A program made the translations under genes and the position numbers. The notes below the pieces were generated by a model, which was given only the letters and a program-made list of their open reading frames with translations, made no database searches and was not told where the DNA came from. A DNA stretch of 64,000 bases from Avena insularis (taxonomy: Eukaryota; Streptophyta; Magnoliopsida; Poales; Poaceae), in contig CM042687.1 of the NCBI GenBank assembly GCA_023614405.1, forward strand, positions 240,772,292 through 240,836,291, given 5' to 3'. Positions 33,336-45,261 of the stretch are shown here, piece by piece. Within the stretch, counting starts at the first letter, position 1, and every line of letters begins with the position of its first letter.

Positions 33336-34303
33336 ATGGCACCACCTGCTTTTAATTTCAATGCGTTCATGGAGAAAGATAAACTTGCAACGAACGGTAG
33401 TAACTTTACCGAATGGGCCATGAATTTGAGGATTCTCCTCTCTTCTGCACAAAAACAATATGTTCTAGAAGCGTCGCTAGGCCCCCACCTTTTGATGATG
33501 CCCCTGACGAGGAGAAGAATGTCTATCAGACTCGTCAGGAGAACCACCACTTAGTTCATTGCGACATATTGTATGGGCTAGAGCCAGAACTTCGAAAGCG
33601 TTTTGAAAACGGCAATGCATTTGATACAATGGGTGAGTTGAAAATGATTTTCGACACACATGCTGTTGTAGCGAGCTACAATGCTTTAGAAAAGTTCTTT
33701 AGCTGCATGATGGAATATCACAACTCCGTAAGTGAGCATGTACTCAAGATGTCGGGTTACGGCGATAAGCTTGTGTCATTGGGAATAACGATTCCCATTG
33801 ACTTAGGCATCCATCGTGTTTTGCAGTCTCTTCCACCTAGCTATAAGATATTTGTGATGAACTATAATATGCAAGGCATGAAGAAGTCTCTCCCCGAGCT
33901 TTTGTCAATGCTAAAAACTGCAGAAGTGGAGATCAAGAAGGAACATCAAGTGTTGATGATCAATAAGAACACTGGTTTCAAGAAAGACAAGAAGGGTAAA
34001 CGGAAGGGAAGTAAGGGCGGCAAGTCGGTTGCCGTGCCTGAAAAGAAACCCCGAGTTGGCCCTAAGTCTGATACCGAGTGCTACTATTATAAGGGGACTG
34101 GCCACTGGAAGCGCAACTGCCCCAAGTATTTGGCAAACAAGAAGGCCGGCAAGGCAAACAATGGTATATATGATATACATGTTATTGATGTGTACTTGAC
34201 TAGTGCTCGCAGTAGCACCTGGGTATTTGATACTGTTTCAGTTGCTAATATTTGTAACTCGAATCAGGGGCTGCGGACACAAGCGACCGCTAGCAAGGGG
34301 TGA
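33336..34303 (+). pseudogene. gag and protease of the copia element (frameshifted)
   Basis: ATG 33336 (MAPPAFNFNAFMEKDKL) reads NFTEWAMNLRILLSS. A frameshift near 33480 moves to the frame with DDAPDEEKNVYQ, then YHNSVSEHVLKM, LQSLPPSYKIFVMNYN and a Lys-rich linker. The zinc knuckle reads CYYYKGTGHWKRNC, so the second cysteine of CCHC is tyrosine. The protease follows as WVFDTVSVANIC, where the active-site D-T-G has become D-T-V. A second frameshift near 34275 ends this frame at 34303; the continuation is in the frame from 34203. These changes alone would inactivate the product. Confidence 0.88.
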
Positions 34304-35090
34304 GGTCAAGATGCGTGCCGGCAATGGATCAAGTGTTGATGCGATCGCTGCCGGAACGCTACCTCTCCACTTACCGTCGGGATTAGTAATAAACTTGAAT
34401 AATTGTTATCTGGTGCCAGCACTGAGCATGAACATTGTATCTGGATCGTGTTTGATGCGAAGTGGTTATTCATTTAAATCCGAGAACAATGATTGTTCTA
34501 TTTATATGAATGAAATCTTTTATGGTCATGCACCGATGGTGAATGGTTTATTTCTATTGGGTCTCGATAATAGTGTTACACATATTCACAATGTTGATGC
34601 TAAAAGTATTAAACTTAATGATGATATATCCGCATATATGTGGCACTGCCGTCTAGGTCATATTGGTGTTAAACACATGAAGAAGCTCCATTCAGATGGA
34701 CTTTTGGAATCACTTGATTTTGAATCATTTGATACATGTGAGCCATGCCTTAGGGGCAAGATGACTAGAACGCCGTTTTCTGGTACAATGGAACGGGCGA
34801 CAGATTTATTGGAAATCATACATTCTGATGTATGTGGTCCAATGAGTGTGTCGGCGCAAGGTGGATATCATTATTTTGTTACTTTCACAGATGATTTGAG
34901 TAGATAAGGTTATATCTACTTGATGAAACACAAGTCTGAAACCTTTGATAAGTTCAAGGAATTTCAGAATGAAGTGGAAAATCATCATAATAGAAAGATC
35001 AAATTTCTACGGTCCGACCGTGGAGGTGAGTATCTAAGTTATGAGTTTAGCACTCACATGAAAGAGTGTGGAATTGTTTCACAACTCACA
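34264..35090 (+). pseudogene. Copia integrase, N-terminal part (stop codon; interrupted)
   Basis: After the frameshift the frame reads LPLHLPSGLVINLNNCYLVP, then the zinc-binding HCRLGHIGVKHMKKL and CEPCLRGKMTRTPF. The core has IIHSDVCGPM and, after a TAA at 34905-34907, FLRSDRGGEYLS. Both core Asp residues are present. The sequence stops after VSQLT at the inverted composite insertion. It resumes at 44635 with PAGTP in the same frame. Confidence 0.88.
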
Positions 35091-35759
35091 TGTCACATCC
35101 CAAAATTCTCCTAATTTTGGAATGTGAAATAACTAAATAAGTTTGATTGATTGTTTGACTATGTTGAAAATTCTCAATGAGAAGAAACTTTTTGAATAGA
35201 AAATCCTCTCAACCTTGAATTCAAAATCTTATATTCTTTTGTTATGACCTAAGTAGCCATATAGGCAAAAGGGCATGGATTGACTATGGATTGTAGAATT
35301 GGTGTGCAAGACTTCAAAATGAAAATCATGAAGCATTCATAAGCATTTCATTACATCCATGCAAAGTTCTCACAAACTAAATCCAAATCCTGGTATCTAA
35401 ATCATATAGTTGATTCGCCCAAATGTTCCTAAGGGTAATTAAATTGACTTATTAAAACCCACTGTTGCTAAGGCATAAATTATTGACAATTATAGCCTAA
35501 AGAGATCCAATTAATACTACAAAATTTTAGAAACAAAATTGAGCTCATTTGGAGCTAGTATGAAAAAGTTATGAAATAAATACAAACACATAAAGATATA
35601 AATAAAATGAAATATACAAGGATTTGTAAATCCACTACTTCTAAACTAGTAAAAAGATTACAAATTTGATCCTACAATGATCTATTCAATTTTAGAAAAT
35701 TTTAGAAACAAGAATCATGTCATTTGGAGTTCGTATGCAAAAGATATGAGGGTGTTACA
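35091..35759 (+). repeat. Composite LTR 1 (669 bp, arm A 5' LTR)
   Basis: Starts TGTCACATCCCAAAATTC and ends GAGGGTGTTACA. PBS TGGTATCAGAGC follows at 35763-35774. It is much shorter than the related 3-4 kb LTRs in this window and lacks their GC-rich promoter block. Confidence 0.9.
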
Positions 35760-35762
35760 AGA

Positions 35763-35774
35763 TGGTATCAGAGC
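35763..35774 (+). other. Primer-binding site, arm A
   Basis: TGGTATCAGAGC, initiator tRNA-Met type, just after LTR 1. The mirror copy is on the minus strand at 43946-43957. Confidence 0.9.
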
Positions 35775-37535
35775 TGTGTGTTGACTATAGGATCGTGACC
35801 TTAGAAATGGATTAGCAATATAAGGCCTCTATTAGTAGAACTATCATATTTTATACTTATTAGAGTTCTTATATTCCTTGTCTATCATTTTCCAACACCT
35901 CTCCTTGTTCAAACTTGTAGATGTCCATTCATTTGATTAGTAGAAGAAGTGATCTATCATAAAAACTACAAGAATTGGAAAATGTTATTAGTAGTTTTCT
36001 ATATGAGAGTTGTACTACAAGTAAAGAACAAATAGTATGACATAAATAAACATCTCATCAAGTTTGGTTAGGTCTAGACCACCATGTTCTATCTCTTTAG
36101 GAGATCATCGCTATCGTGTTAGCATATTGTTCTTATCAACTTATATGGTATGACAATATAGGTTGTTTGCTTGGTTGTATTGAGCTATTTTGTGTGATGC
36201 TTTGTTTAGTATCAGTTAGTTTTGAACTCTAATGTTTCTGAAATTGTTATGAGGTTTTTAAATTAGTTTAATGGTGTGAATTGTTTGAAATTCGTGATTT
36301 TACTGCTGCAGTTTTCTGTATGACCTGTTGTACCGCGTGATTTTTCATATTTTACTGGTAACTCATAAAAATCCAAACAAATAGGATCTGTGGCGTAATT
36401 ACCTTTATTACATGCACAAAAATTGGCTAAAATTCCTGACGAGTGTAAGGTGCCCAGAAAAATTCGTTAAACCTGCTGTACCGTTTTGACAGATTTAGTT
36501 TATTGCTTATATGTTACTCTATTTTACTCTAGTATTGTTCCCAATGCTTGCAAACTATTTTGTGGTTATATACTACTAAGTTTATACCCCTGTAATATTA
36601 TTATACAAGTGTTTGATTGTGTGTTGATCGCCTATGATTGTTTCCTTGTTTGTGACATTGATTGCTTCATATAGTTATGGGTAGGATTATTTCCTTAGTC
36701 GTTTCTTTCCTATAGAATTTATTCTTCCCTATCTTGAAACCATGGAGATAGAATGATGTGGTAAGTGGAAGGTTTGACAACACAATGCATTTAGGAAGGA
36801 TAATGCTTTATCTAATGGAAAAAAAGAGATGTGGGAGTATGAAGTGTTGAAATGATGTTATGTAGTAGATTACGCAACCTGAAAGTTGAAGTATCGATAG
36901 TTTAGTTTTAGTAGTAGCTTTGTTGATTGAATACATGGGAGTCTACATAGAGCATTAGTTCGTGCCCATGGAAACATTCTTCAAGGAAAGTGAGAATGCC
37001 TGAGTGATAGAAAAACGTGATTCACCTATCCTCATACAGGGTAATGATTGGGGTGCAGGATGGATTGATCACCATTCCTACTACTCTTATTATTCGCTCT
37101 TGTACTGTTGGCTTTGCGGATCTTGAGTGTCTTTTCAACCTTAGCAAAGAGCCGGCGGTAAGCCTAGACCTTAGAATGGTATATTTCCCCCTTTATAAAA
37201 GCACCCAGTGCTAAGCGTAGGAATGCACAGAAAGGATGAATCCCAACCGTGAATTATGGGCACCGTGAAGTAAACGTTCCTATTTGCCCACCATGAGAGT
37301 TTTGCTAGTTTAAGAAGTGCTTTATTGGAAACTATCAATCATGATGTTTAGAATGTGCTAGAGACATTGTGCCAATAAAAGTCTAAAGGAGAACCAATCT
37401 GAGCTAAGTGAATCCTCGAGAAATGACCTAGTCAATTTTATTTTAAGGGCGGTAGCACCCTAACGGATCTCAAACCTTTCTTTCTTTCTAGCCTTCCCAA
37501 ATCTCGGGACAAGATTTCTTTTAAGGGTGGTAGTC
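35775..37535 (+). mobile_element. Internal region, arm A (non-coding)
   Basis: About 1.76 kb with many stops in all frames; no gag or pol motif is found. It ends in the polypurine-type TTTTAAGGGTGGTAGTC before LTR 2. This is a large non-autonomous element that would depend on proteins of a relative with the same PBS and termini. Confidence 0.8.
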
Positions 37536-38195
37536 TGTCACATCCCAAAATTCTCCTAATTTTGGAATGTGAAATAAATAAATAAGTTTGATTGATTGTT
37601 TGACTATGTTGAAAATTCTCAATGAGAAGAAACTTTTTGAATAGAAAATCCTCTCAACCTTGAATTCAAAATCTTATATTCTTTTGTTATGACCTAAGTA
37701 GCCATATAGGCAAAAGGGCATGGATTGATTATGGATTGTAGAATTGGTGTGCAAGATTTCAAAATGAAAATCATGAAGCATTCATAAGCATTTCATTACA
37801 TCCATGCAAAGTTCTCACAAACTAAATCCAAATCCTGGTATCTAAATCCTATAGTTGATTCGCCCAAATGTTCCTAAGGGTAATTAAATTGACTTATTAA
37901 AACCCATTGTTGCTAAGGCATAAATTATTGATAATTATAGCCTAAAGAGATCCAATTAATACTACAAAATTTTAGAAACAAAATTGAGCTCATTTGGAGC
38001 TAGTATGAAAAAGTTATGAAATAAATACAAACACATAAAGATATAAATAAAATGAAATATACAAGGATTTGTAAATCCACTACTTCCAAACTAGGAAAAA
38101 TATTACAAATTTGATCCTACAATGATCTATTCAATTTTAGAAAATTTTAGAAACAAGAATCATGTCATTCGGAGTTCGTATGCAAAAGATATGAG
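37536..38195 (+). repeat. Composite LTR 2 (arm A 3' LTR, last 9 bp missing)
   Basis: Matches LTR 1 up to GATATGAG and then changes to TTCTTGTAACACC, so the terminal GGTGTTACA is absent. This is the inner junction with the spacer. Confidence 0.88.
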
Positions 38196-41100
38196 TTCTT
38201 GTAACACCCTCGCCTGATAAGGCTGAGTTCATGTGTATAGTGCCAATCCCTGGATCGGTTCACTGGCACACAGTACAAAATAATACCAAATATAACTATG
38301 CATCATAAATACAATGAATATGATCCAGAATTAACATTATTTATTCAAGTACAGAGCGGAAAACGAATACAAGGTAGATATCCATCCTTCAAATGTGCCA
38401 CAGGCGAACAATTGTTGAGTGGAGTCTCGCGACCTATGAACGATCACTCAAATACACGATATAACCTGCAACATGAAACGTTGCAGCCACGAATGGTCAA
38501 TACATTGCATGTATGGCAAGTAGGCTAAAGTGGTTATCAACAGATCTATCAACTACATGCTTATTTGGCCAAGTGGAGTTCAGGCTCATTTGCATAAAGC
38601 AATAGTTTTATCCTAACATTTATAACAAAGTAGTTTTCCAATACGATAAATAGGACACTCTGGTTCACTCCCAGGTGCTCCTACCCAATTATGTTCACCA
38701 AACAAGTTATAAGTAATTAAGAAATAAGGATAAGTGAGAAATATCATAGCATCAGTATCAGGTCGCTCAAATTGTCCATAACCGGGGACACGGCTAAGCA
38801 CTTAGTTTATACACCCTGCAGGGGTTAGTACACTTTACCCATGTGACCTGGCCAGCCCAGCTCGTACCACCACTCTCATATTGGGTGATGATAGGGAGAA
38901 GTCCAAGAAGGAACCATTCGGGAAGTAGCTCCCCAATCCCAACGCGCACTGGTCCAACCTACACTATCTACATCTCTGGATACGCGGGTTCGAGTTACCA
39001 CAACCTACTGAGTTCAGCCAACCGCCCATTTCATTATTGGCACATGGTTGCACACGAAAGCTTCCAAACAACGAAACCAATCATTTCTCAGTGTCCTGGG
39101 TGCCTTTCCGCAATGATACCACCAAAAATTATCAATCCCATCACACCCAGGATATTCATTGATTAAGTTGTTTTAGTTTTCGCAAACCAACACATTTAGA
39201 AACAACTTCAGTGATGTAACCCAGCCCTCGTTCATCATAGCATGGCTAAGCACATCTACCAACGGTGGCTCATAAACAAGGAATGCTAGGGAATAATATG
39301 GGACATAGAATAGCATATACACATCAATTCCTACATATGCAATTCTACAAAAAACATCTATAATGCATAGGAAAACAATAGGACATTTATGACCAAGATA
39401 GCACCACTTGCCTTTGTTGTAGATGTAGTTGATTAGATAATCCTCACAATTCTCATAGATATAATGATTGCTCTCGTCATAACCACAATACTTGCAATCA
39501 TAGTAGTTGCAATCACACACGTTGCACTCCTCACAATCTATCGATCAAACAATTGCATACAACATAAACAATAGCACATAGAGATCAAACAAATACAACA
39601 AATGCATGCATGACAATTTAATAAGTCACAAAGGTTGTTACTTTAGTTCTGAACATAGTTAGATTACATGATGCATGTGAAAAGTCATTTAATGCACTAA
39701 AGCTTTTATTACTAAAGTTGTATCGATTTAATATGGTGTATACCACTTTAATTGAACTAAATATGTTTATTTCGTATTAAATTGTGAACTAGATGCTACT
39801 GGATAGAGGTAATGGAATTTAGAGATAGTGGCAATTTGAATCACCTAAAAAGGAGTTATAGATATTTTCTTATGATTAAAACACTATTTCAATGGGTTTA
39901 AATATTTCTGTATGAATTTCTGTTTTAGCAGTACCAAATAATTTGTCATGCAATTTCTCTGTATAGATATTGTCAATACAAAACCTTAGCACTTAGATTC
40001 ACCTAATCGGAGTTATAGATCTTTTTGTATGATTTAAATAGTGTTTAATGGTTTTAAATGATTCATATAGTTTCTTTCATCTAAAAATCAAACTAAAATT
40101 ATATCTGTAATCTCCACGGAATTGTGATTTCAGGGACATATTATTTGTAATTTTCTGAATATTATTTATTTTGTTATGAATTTATTACTCTAAATAGGCC
40201 ATTAAACCATTTAAATATTCACGGCAAAACCATAAAGTAAAATACTGAACTAATTGCCTATTGATGATCTACATGGAACCAGCTTTCCATCGGTATATCA
40301 TTTATATTTTTGTGACAAGCAATTAATTTCCTATGAATTTAATGATTTATAAAGCCATTAAAACTAATTAAATTGCTACGGGTTAAATAATCTGCAAAGG
40401 CTAGATCCAACCAGATATTATTAAAATACATTACAGTAGCTTCAATTTGATATATTATTCATATTTTTCGGAGTTACAGATAATTTCTTCTGAATTTATT
40501 AACCTAAAAAACCATTAAAACTAATTAAATTACTACAGTAACCACGTACAGTAAAATTTGGATATATTCTGATAAAACGATTCTACGTAAAATTATCTTC
40601 AATTTGATATATTATACGCAATTTTTGGACGTGGTATGAATTTCTAATGAATTTTACAAGTTAGATCTATAATATGCAATTTTAAATTCGAACGGAATAT
40701 TTCAGGAAATATTCCGCTGACTGGACAGGTTGATTTTGCATGCTGACTGGGACTAGATGTTGACCTGACGTTAACGTGGCATTGATGAGGAAGCTGACCG
40801 GATTGACGACATGGCACGCACCGGTTTGATTGGATCTCGACCGTCTCGATAGGATCCGGTGGCTAGAAGAAGAGATTGACCCGATTTTGGCTCAGAATAG
40901 ACAATAAACAGATCTGTGTTAGAGAGACAAATCCGTAGGTCACAATGAAAAACTTAGAACGCGAAAGTTGTGGGGAATCATTATTCCTACCTTTTCACCA
41001 AAGGAATTTGGATTTGAAGAAACGAGCGCGAGTACATCTTGGATTTACACCGTAAGATCTGAAATATTGCGATACAAAATTCTCCGGCTGTGGTGGATGA

Positions 41101-41518
41101 AAAGAGGTGAGGTTTGTCGGGATTGAAAGTTTTCGACGATTCCTACAACTTTTGTTTTTTGACCGATGGCAAACGACGAAGTCTAGATGGGTAAAAAGAG
41201 AAATAAGATTCGGGCATGTGTAGATTCGGGATTTCGAGAAGGAAAACTCGTACAGCTGTGGCTCCACGAGATTATATAGAGGTTTGGGACGGTATAGAGA
41301 TAGGCCTTGGAGTAGGGAACAAGTAGAAACAAACGGAAGTCGATTCGGAGTTGTAGATAAAAAGTTATAAGAGTTTGAGTAGAGATAGGTCTAGAAAACA
41401 GATTTTTGCATGAATTTTAAAGCAAACTTGTGCACGTACGTACGTTCCTGGCTGGTCGGTCGGGTTGGTCCGGGTGGGCCGGCCTGTTTAGTTTTTTTTT
41501 ACTTGTTTCCCTCATTCT
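38196..41518 (-). repeat. Spacer between arms: long-LTR-like sequence, minus orientation
   Basis: On the minus strand it has a GC-rich block (41490-40730) with TATATAAT near 41271-41278, then a long AT-rich part with the plus-strand phrase GTACACTTTACCCA, ending GAGGGTGTTACA at 38200. The layout resembles the solo LTR at 2684-5871. TTCT occurs at both edges (38196-38199, 41515-41518). It may be a solo LTR inserted at the joint, or, with LTR 3, one full ~4 kb LTR. A Cys/Tyr-rich minus frame (39173-39520) lies in LTR sequence and is not a supported gene. Confidence 0.65.
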
Positions 41519-42187
41519 TGTAACACCCTCATATCTTTTGCATACGAACTCGAAATGACATGATTCTTGTTTCTAAAATTTTCTAAAATTGAATAAATCA
41601 TTGTAGGATCAAATTTGTAATCTTTTTACTAGTCTGGAAGTAGTGGATTTACAAATCCTTGTATATTTCATTTTATTTATATCTTTATGTGTTTGTATTT
41701 ATTTCATAGCTTTTTCATACTAGCTCCAAATGAGCTCAATTTTGTTTCTAAAATTTTGTAGTATTAATTGGATCTCTTTAGGCTATAATTATCAATAATT
41801 TATGCCTTAGCAACAATGGGTTTTAATAAGTCAATTTAATTACCCTTAGAAACATTTGGGCGAATCAACTATAGGATTTAGATACCAGGATTTGGATTTA
41901 GTTTGTGAGAACTTTGCATCGATGTAATGAAATGCTTATGAATGCTTCATGATTTTCATTTTAAAATCTTGCACACCAATTCTACAATCCATAATCAATC
42001 CATGCCCTTTTACCTATATGGCTACTTAGGTCATAACAAAAGAATATAAGATTTTGAATTCAAGGTTGAGAGGATTTTCTATTCAAAAAGTTTCTTCTCA
42101 TTGAGAATTTTCAACATAGTCAAACAATCAATCAAACTTATTTATTTATTTAACATTCCAAAATTAGGAGAATTTTGGGATGTGACA
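41519..42187 (-). repeat. Composite LTR 3 (arm B 3' LTR)
   Basis: Minus strand: TGTCACATCCC at 42187 to GAGGGTGTTACA at 41519, 669 bp, complete. It is followed inward by AGAATGAGGG of the spacer. Confidence 0.9.
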
Positions 42188-43960
42188 GACTACCACCCTT
42201 AAATGAAATCTCGTCCCGAGATTTGGGAAGGCTAGAAAGAAAGAAAGGTTTGAGATCCGTTAGGGTGCTACCGCCCTTAAAATAAAATTGACTAGGTCAT
42301 TTCTCGAGGATTCACTTAGCTCAGATTGGTTCTCCTTTAGACTTTTATTGGCACAATGTCTCTAGCACATTCTAAACATCATGATTGATAGTTTCCAAGA
42401 AAGCACTTCTTAAACTAGCAAAACTCTCATGGTGGGCAAATAGGGAACGTTTACTTCACGGTTGGGATTCATCCTTACTGTGCATTCCTACGCTTAGCAC
42501 TAGGTGCTTTTATAAAGGGGGAAATATACCATTCTAAGGTCTAGGCTTAACGCCGGCTCTTTGCTAAGGTTGAAAAGACACTCAAGATCCGCAAAGCCAA
42601 CAGTACAAGAGCGAATAATAAGAGTAGTAAGAATGGTGATCAATCCATCCTACACCCCAATCATTACCCTGTATGAGGATAGGTGAATCACGTTTTTCTA
42701 TCACTCGGGCATTCTCACCTGCCTTGAAGAATGTTTCCATGGGCACGAACTAATGCTCTATGTAGACTCCCATGTATTCAATCAACAAAGCTACTACTAA
42801 AACTAAACTATCGATACTTCAACTTTCGGGTTGCGTAATCTACTACATAACATCATTTCAACACTTCATACTCCCACATCTCTTTTTTTCCATTAGATAA
42901 AGCATTCTCCTTCCTAAATGCATTGTGTTGTAAAACCTTCCACTTACCACATCATTATATCTCCAAGGGTTCAAGATAGGGAAGAATAGATTCTATAGGA
43001 AAGAAACGACTAAGGAAATAATCCTACCCATAATGAGGCAATCAATGTCACAAACAAGGAAACAATCATAGGTGATCAACACACAATCAAACACTTGTAT
43101 AATAATATTACAGGGGTTTAAACTTAGTAGTATATAACCACAAAATAGTTTGAAAGCATTGGGAACAATACTAGAGTAAAATAGAGTAACATATAAGCAA
43201 TAAACTAAATCTGTCAAAACGGTACAGCAGGTTTAACGAATTTTTCTGGGCACCTTAAACTCGTCAGGAATTGTAGGCAATTTTTGTGCATGTAATACAG
43301 GTAATTACACCACAGATCCTATTTGTTTGGATTTTTCTGAGTTACCAGTAAAATATGAAAAATCGCGCGGTACAACAGGTCATACAGAAAACTGCAGCAG
43401 TAAAATCACGAATTTCAATCAATTCACACAATTAAACTAATTTAAAAACCCCATAACAATTTCAGAAACATTAGAGTTCAAAACTAACTGATCCTAAACA
43501 AAGCATCACACAAAATAGCTCAATACAACCAAGCAAACAACCTATATTGTCATACCACATAAGTTGATAAGAACAATATGCTAACACGATAGCGATGATC
43601 TCCTAAAGAGATAGAACATGGTGGTCTAGACCTAACCAAACTTGATGAGATGTTTATTTATGTCATATACTATTTGTTCTTTACTTGTAGTACAACTCTC
43701 ATATAGTGATTTTATTTATAGAAAACTACTAATAACATTTTCCAATTCTTGTAGTTTTTATGATAGATCACTTCTTCTACTAATCAAATGAATGGACATC
43801 TACAAGTTTGAACAAGGAGAGGTGTTGGAAAATGATAGACAAGGAATATAAGAACTCTAATAAGTATAAAATATGATAGTTATCCTAGTAGAGACCTTCT
43901 ATTGCTAATCCATTTCTAAGGTCACGACCCTACAGTCAACACACAGCTCTGATACCATCT
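42188..43960 (-). mobile_element. Internal region, arm B (non-coding), with PBS at 43946-43957
   Basis: Reverse complement of arm A's internal region with few differences. The polypurine tract is next to 42188 and the PBS (plus strand GCTCTGATACCA) next to 43960. No coding content. Confidence 0.85.
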
Positions 43961-44629
43961 TGTAACACCCTCATATCTTTTGCATACGAACTCCAAATGA
44001 CATGATTCTTGTTTCTAAAATTTTCTAAAATTGAATAGATCATTGTAGGATCAAATTTGTAATCTTTTTACTAGTTTAGAAGTAGTGGATTTACAAATCC
44101 TTGTATATTTCATTTTATTTATATCTTTATGTGTTTGTATTTATTTCATAACTTTTTCATACTAGCTCCAAATGAGCTCAATTTTGTTTCTAAAATTTTG
44201 TAGTATTAATTGGATCTCTTTACGCTATAATTATCAATAATTTATGCCTTAGCAACAGTGGGTTTCAATAAGTCAATTTAATTACCCTTAGGAACATTTT
44301 GGCGAATCAACTATAGGATTTAGATACCAGGATTTGGATTTAGTTTGTGAGAACTTTGCATGGATGTAATGAAATGCTTATGAATGCTTCATGATTTTCA
44401 TGTTGAAATCTTGCACACCAATTCTACAATCCATAATCAATCCATGCCCTTTTGCCTATATGGCTACTTAGGTCATAACAAAAGAATATAAGATTTTGAA
44501 TTCAAGGTTGAGAGGATTTTCTATTCAAAAAGTTTCTTCTCATTGAGAATTTTCGACATAGTCAAACAATCAATAAAACTTATTTAGTTATTTCACATTC
44601 CAAAATTAGGAGAATTTTGGGATGTGACA
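43961..44629 (-). repeat. Composite LTR 4 (arm B 5' LTR)
   Basis: Minus strand TGTCACATCCC at 44629 to GTGTTACA at 43961, 669 bp. Its outer end abuts target copy TCACA at 44630. Confidence 0.9.
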
Positions 44630-44634
44630 TCACA

Positions 44635-45261
44635 CCTGCCGGAACACCATAGCGAAATGGTGTGTCGGAATGTCATAATCGTACTTTATTGGATATGGTT
44701 CGATCTATGATGTCTCTGACGGACTTGTCGTTGTCATTTTGGGGTTATGCTCTAGAAAATGTTGCATTCACTTTAAACCGGGCACCATCTAAATCCGTTG
44801 AAAAGACACCGTATGAATTGTGGTTTAGAAAGAAACCTAAGCTTTCATTTCTTATAGTTTGGGGATGCGATGTTTATGTGAAGAAACTTCAACCGTATAA
44901 ACTCGAACCCAAAGCGGAAAAATGCGTCTTCATAGGATACCCTAAGGAAACTATTGGGTATTCCTTCTATCACAGATCAGAGGGCAAGGTTTTTGTTGCC
45001 AAGAATGGATCCTTTCTAGAGAAAGAGTTTCTCACGAAAGGTGTGAGTAGTCAGAAGGTAGAACTCGAAGAGGTTATTGAACCTTCTCTTCAAAGTATGG
45101 CGAGTAGCGCAGCGCCGGAAGTCGTTCCGGAGTTGGCTTCACCAGTTGAAGAAGGAACTAATGAAAATGATCATGAAACTCCAAAAGAGAGTACTAGCGA
45201 ACCTCGCAGGTCTAGCAGGACGCGTGCGGTATCTGAAACCTATTATGAATTTCATGGTTGA
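44635..45261 (+). pseudogene. Copia integrase, C-terminal part (TAG stop)
   Basis: The frame resumes with PAGTP, hits TAG at 44650-44652 at a position normally Gln, and continues RNGVSECHNRTLLDMVRSMM, which carries the third catalytic residue region of integrase. Next come PYELWFRKKP, VFIGYPKET and the GKVFVAKNGSFLEKEFL region, then an acidic linker and RRSSRTRAVSETYYEFHG before a stop. A frameshift near 45245 leads into RT. Confidence 0.88.

Larger units (their letters stand above)
35091..44629. mobile_element. Inverted-repeat (tail-to-tail) composite of two non-autonomous LTR retrotransposons
   Basis: Arm A (35091-38195) is LTR, PBS, internal region, polypurine tract and LTR in plus orientation. 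Arm B (41519-44629) is the same element in minus orientation. The arms are about 3.1 kb and nearly identical by eye. Both outer ends are 5' LTR starts (TGTCACATCCC and its complement). One perfect target duplication TCACA (35086-35090, 44630-44634) flanks the whole structure. Between the arms lies a 3.3 kb long-LTR-like spacer. Neither internal region encodes protein. Confidence 0.9.

Noticed and set aside
39173..39520. Cys/Tyr-rich 115-codon minus-strand frame, at first glance a cysteine-rich secreted peptide
   Set aside because: No signal peptide at the start, irregular cysteines, and it sits inside long-LTR sequence; composition explains it.
39001..41500. CRISPR array or prokaryotic island suspected from repeats and inverted sequence
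   Set aside because: No short regular repeats with unique spacers; the repeats are LTRs of plant retrotransposons.
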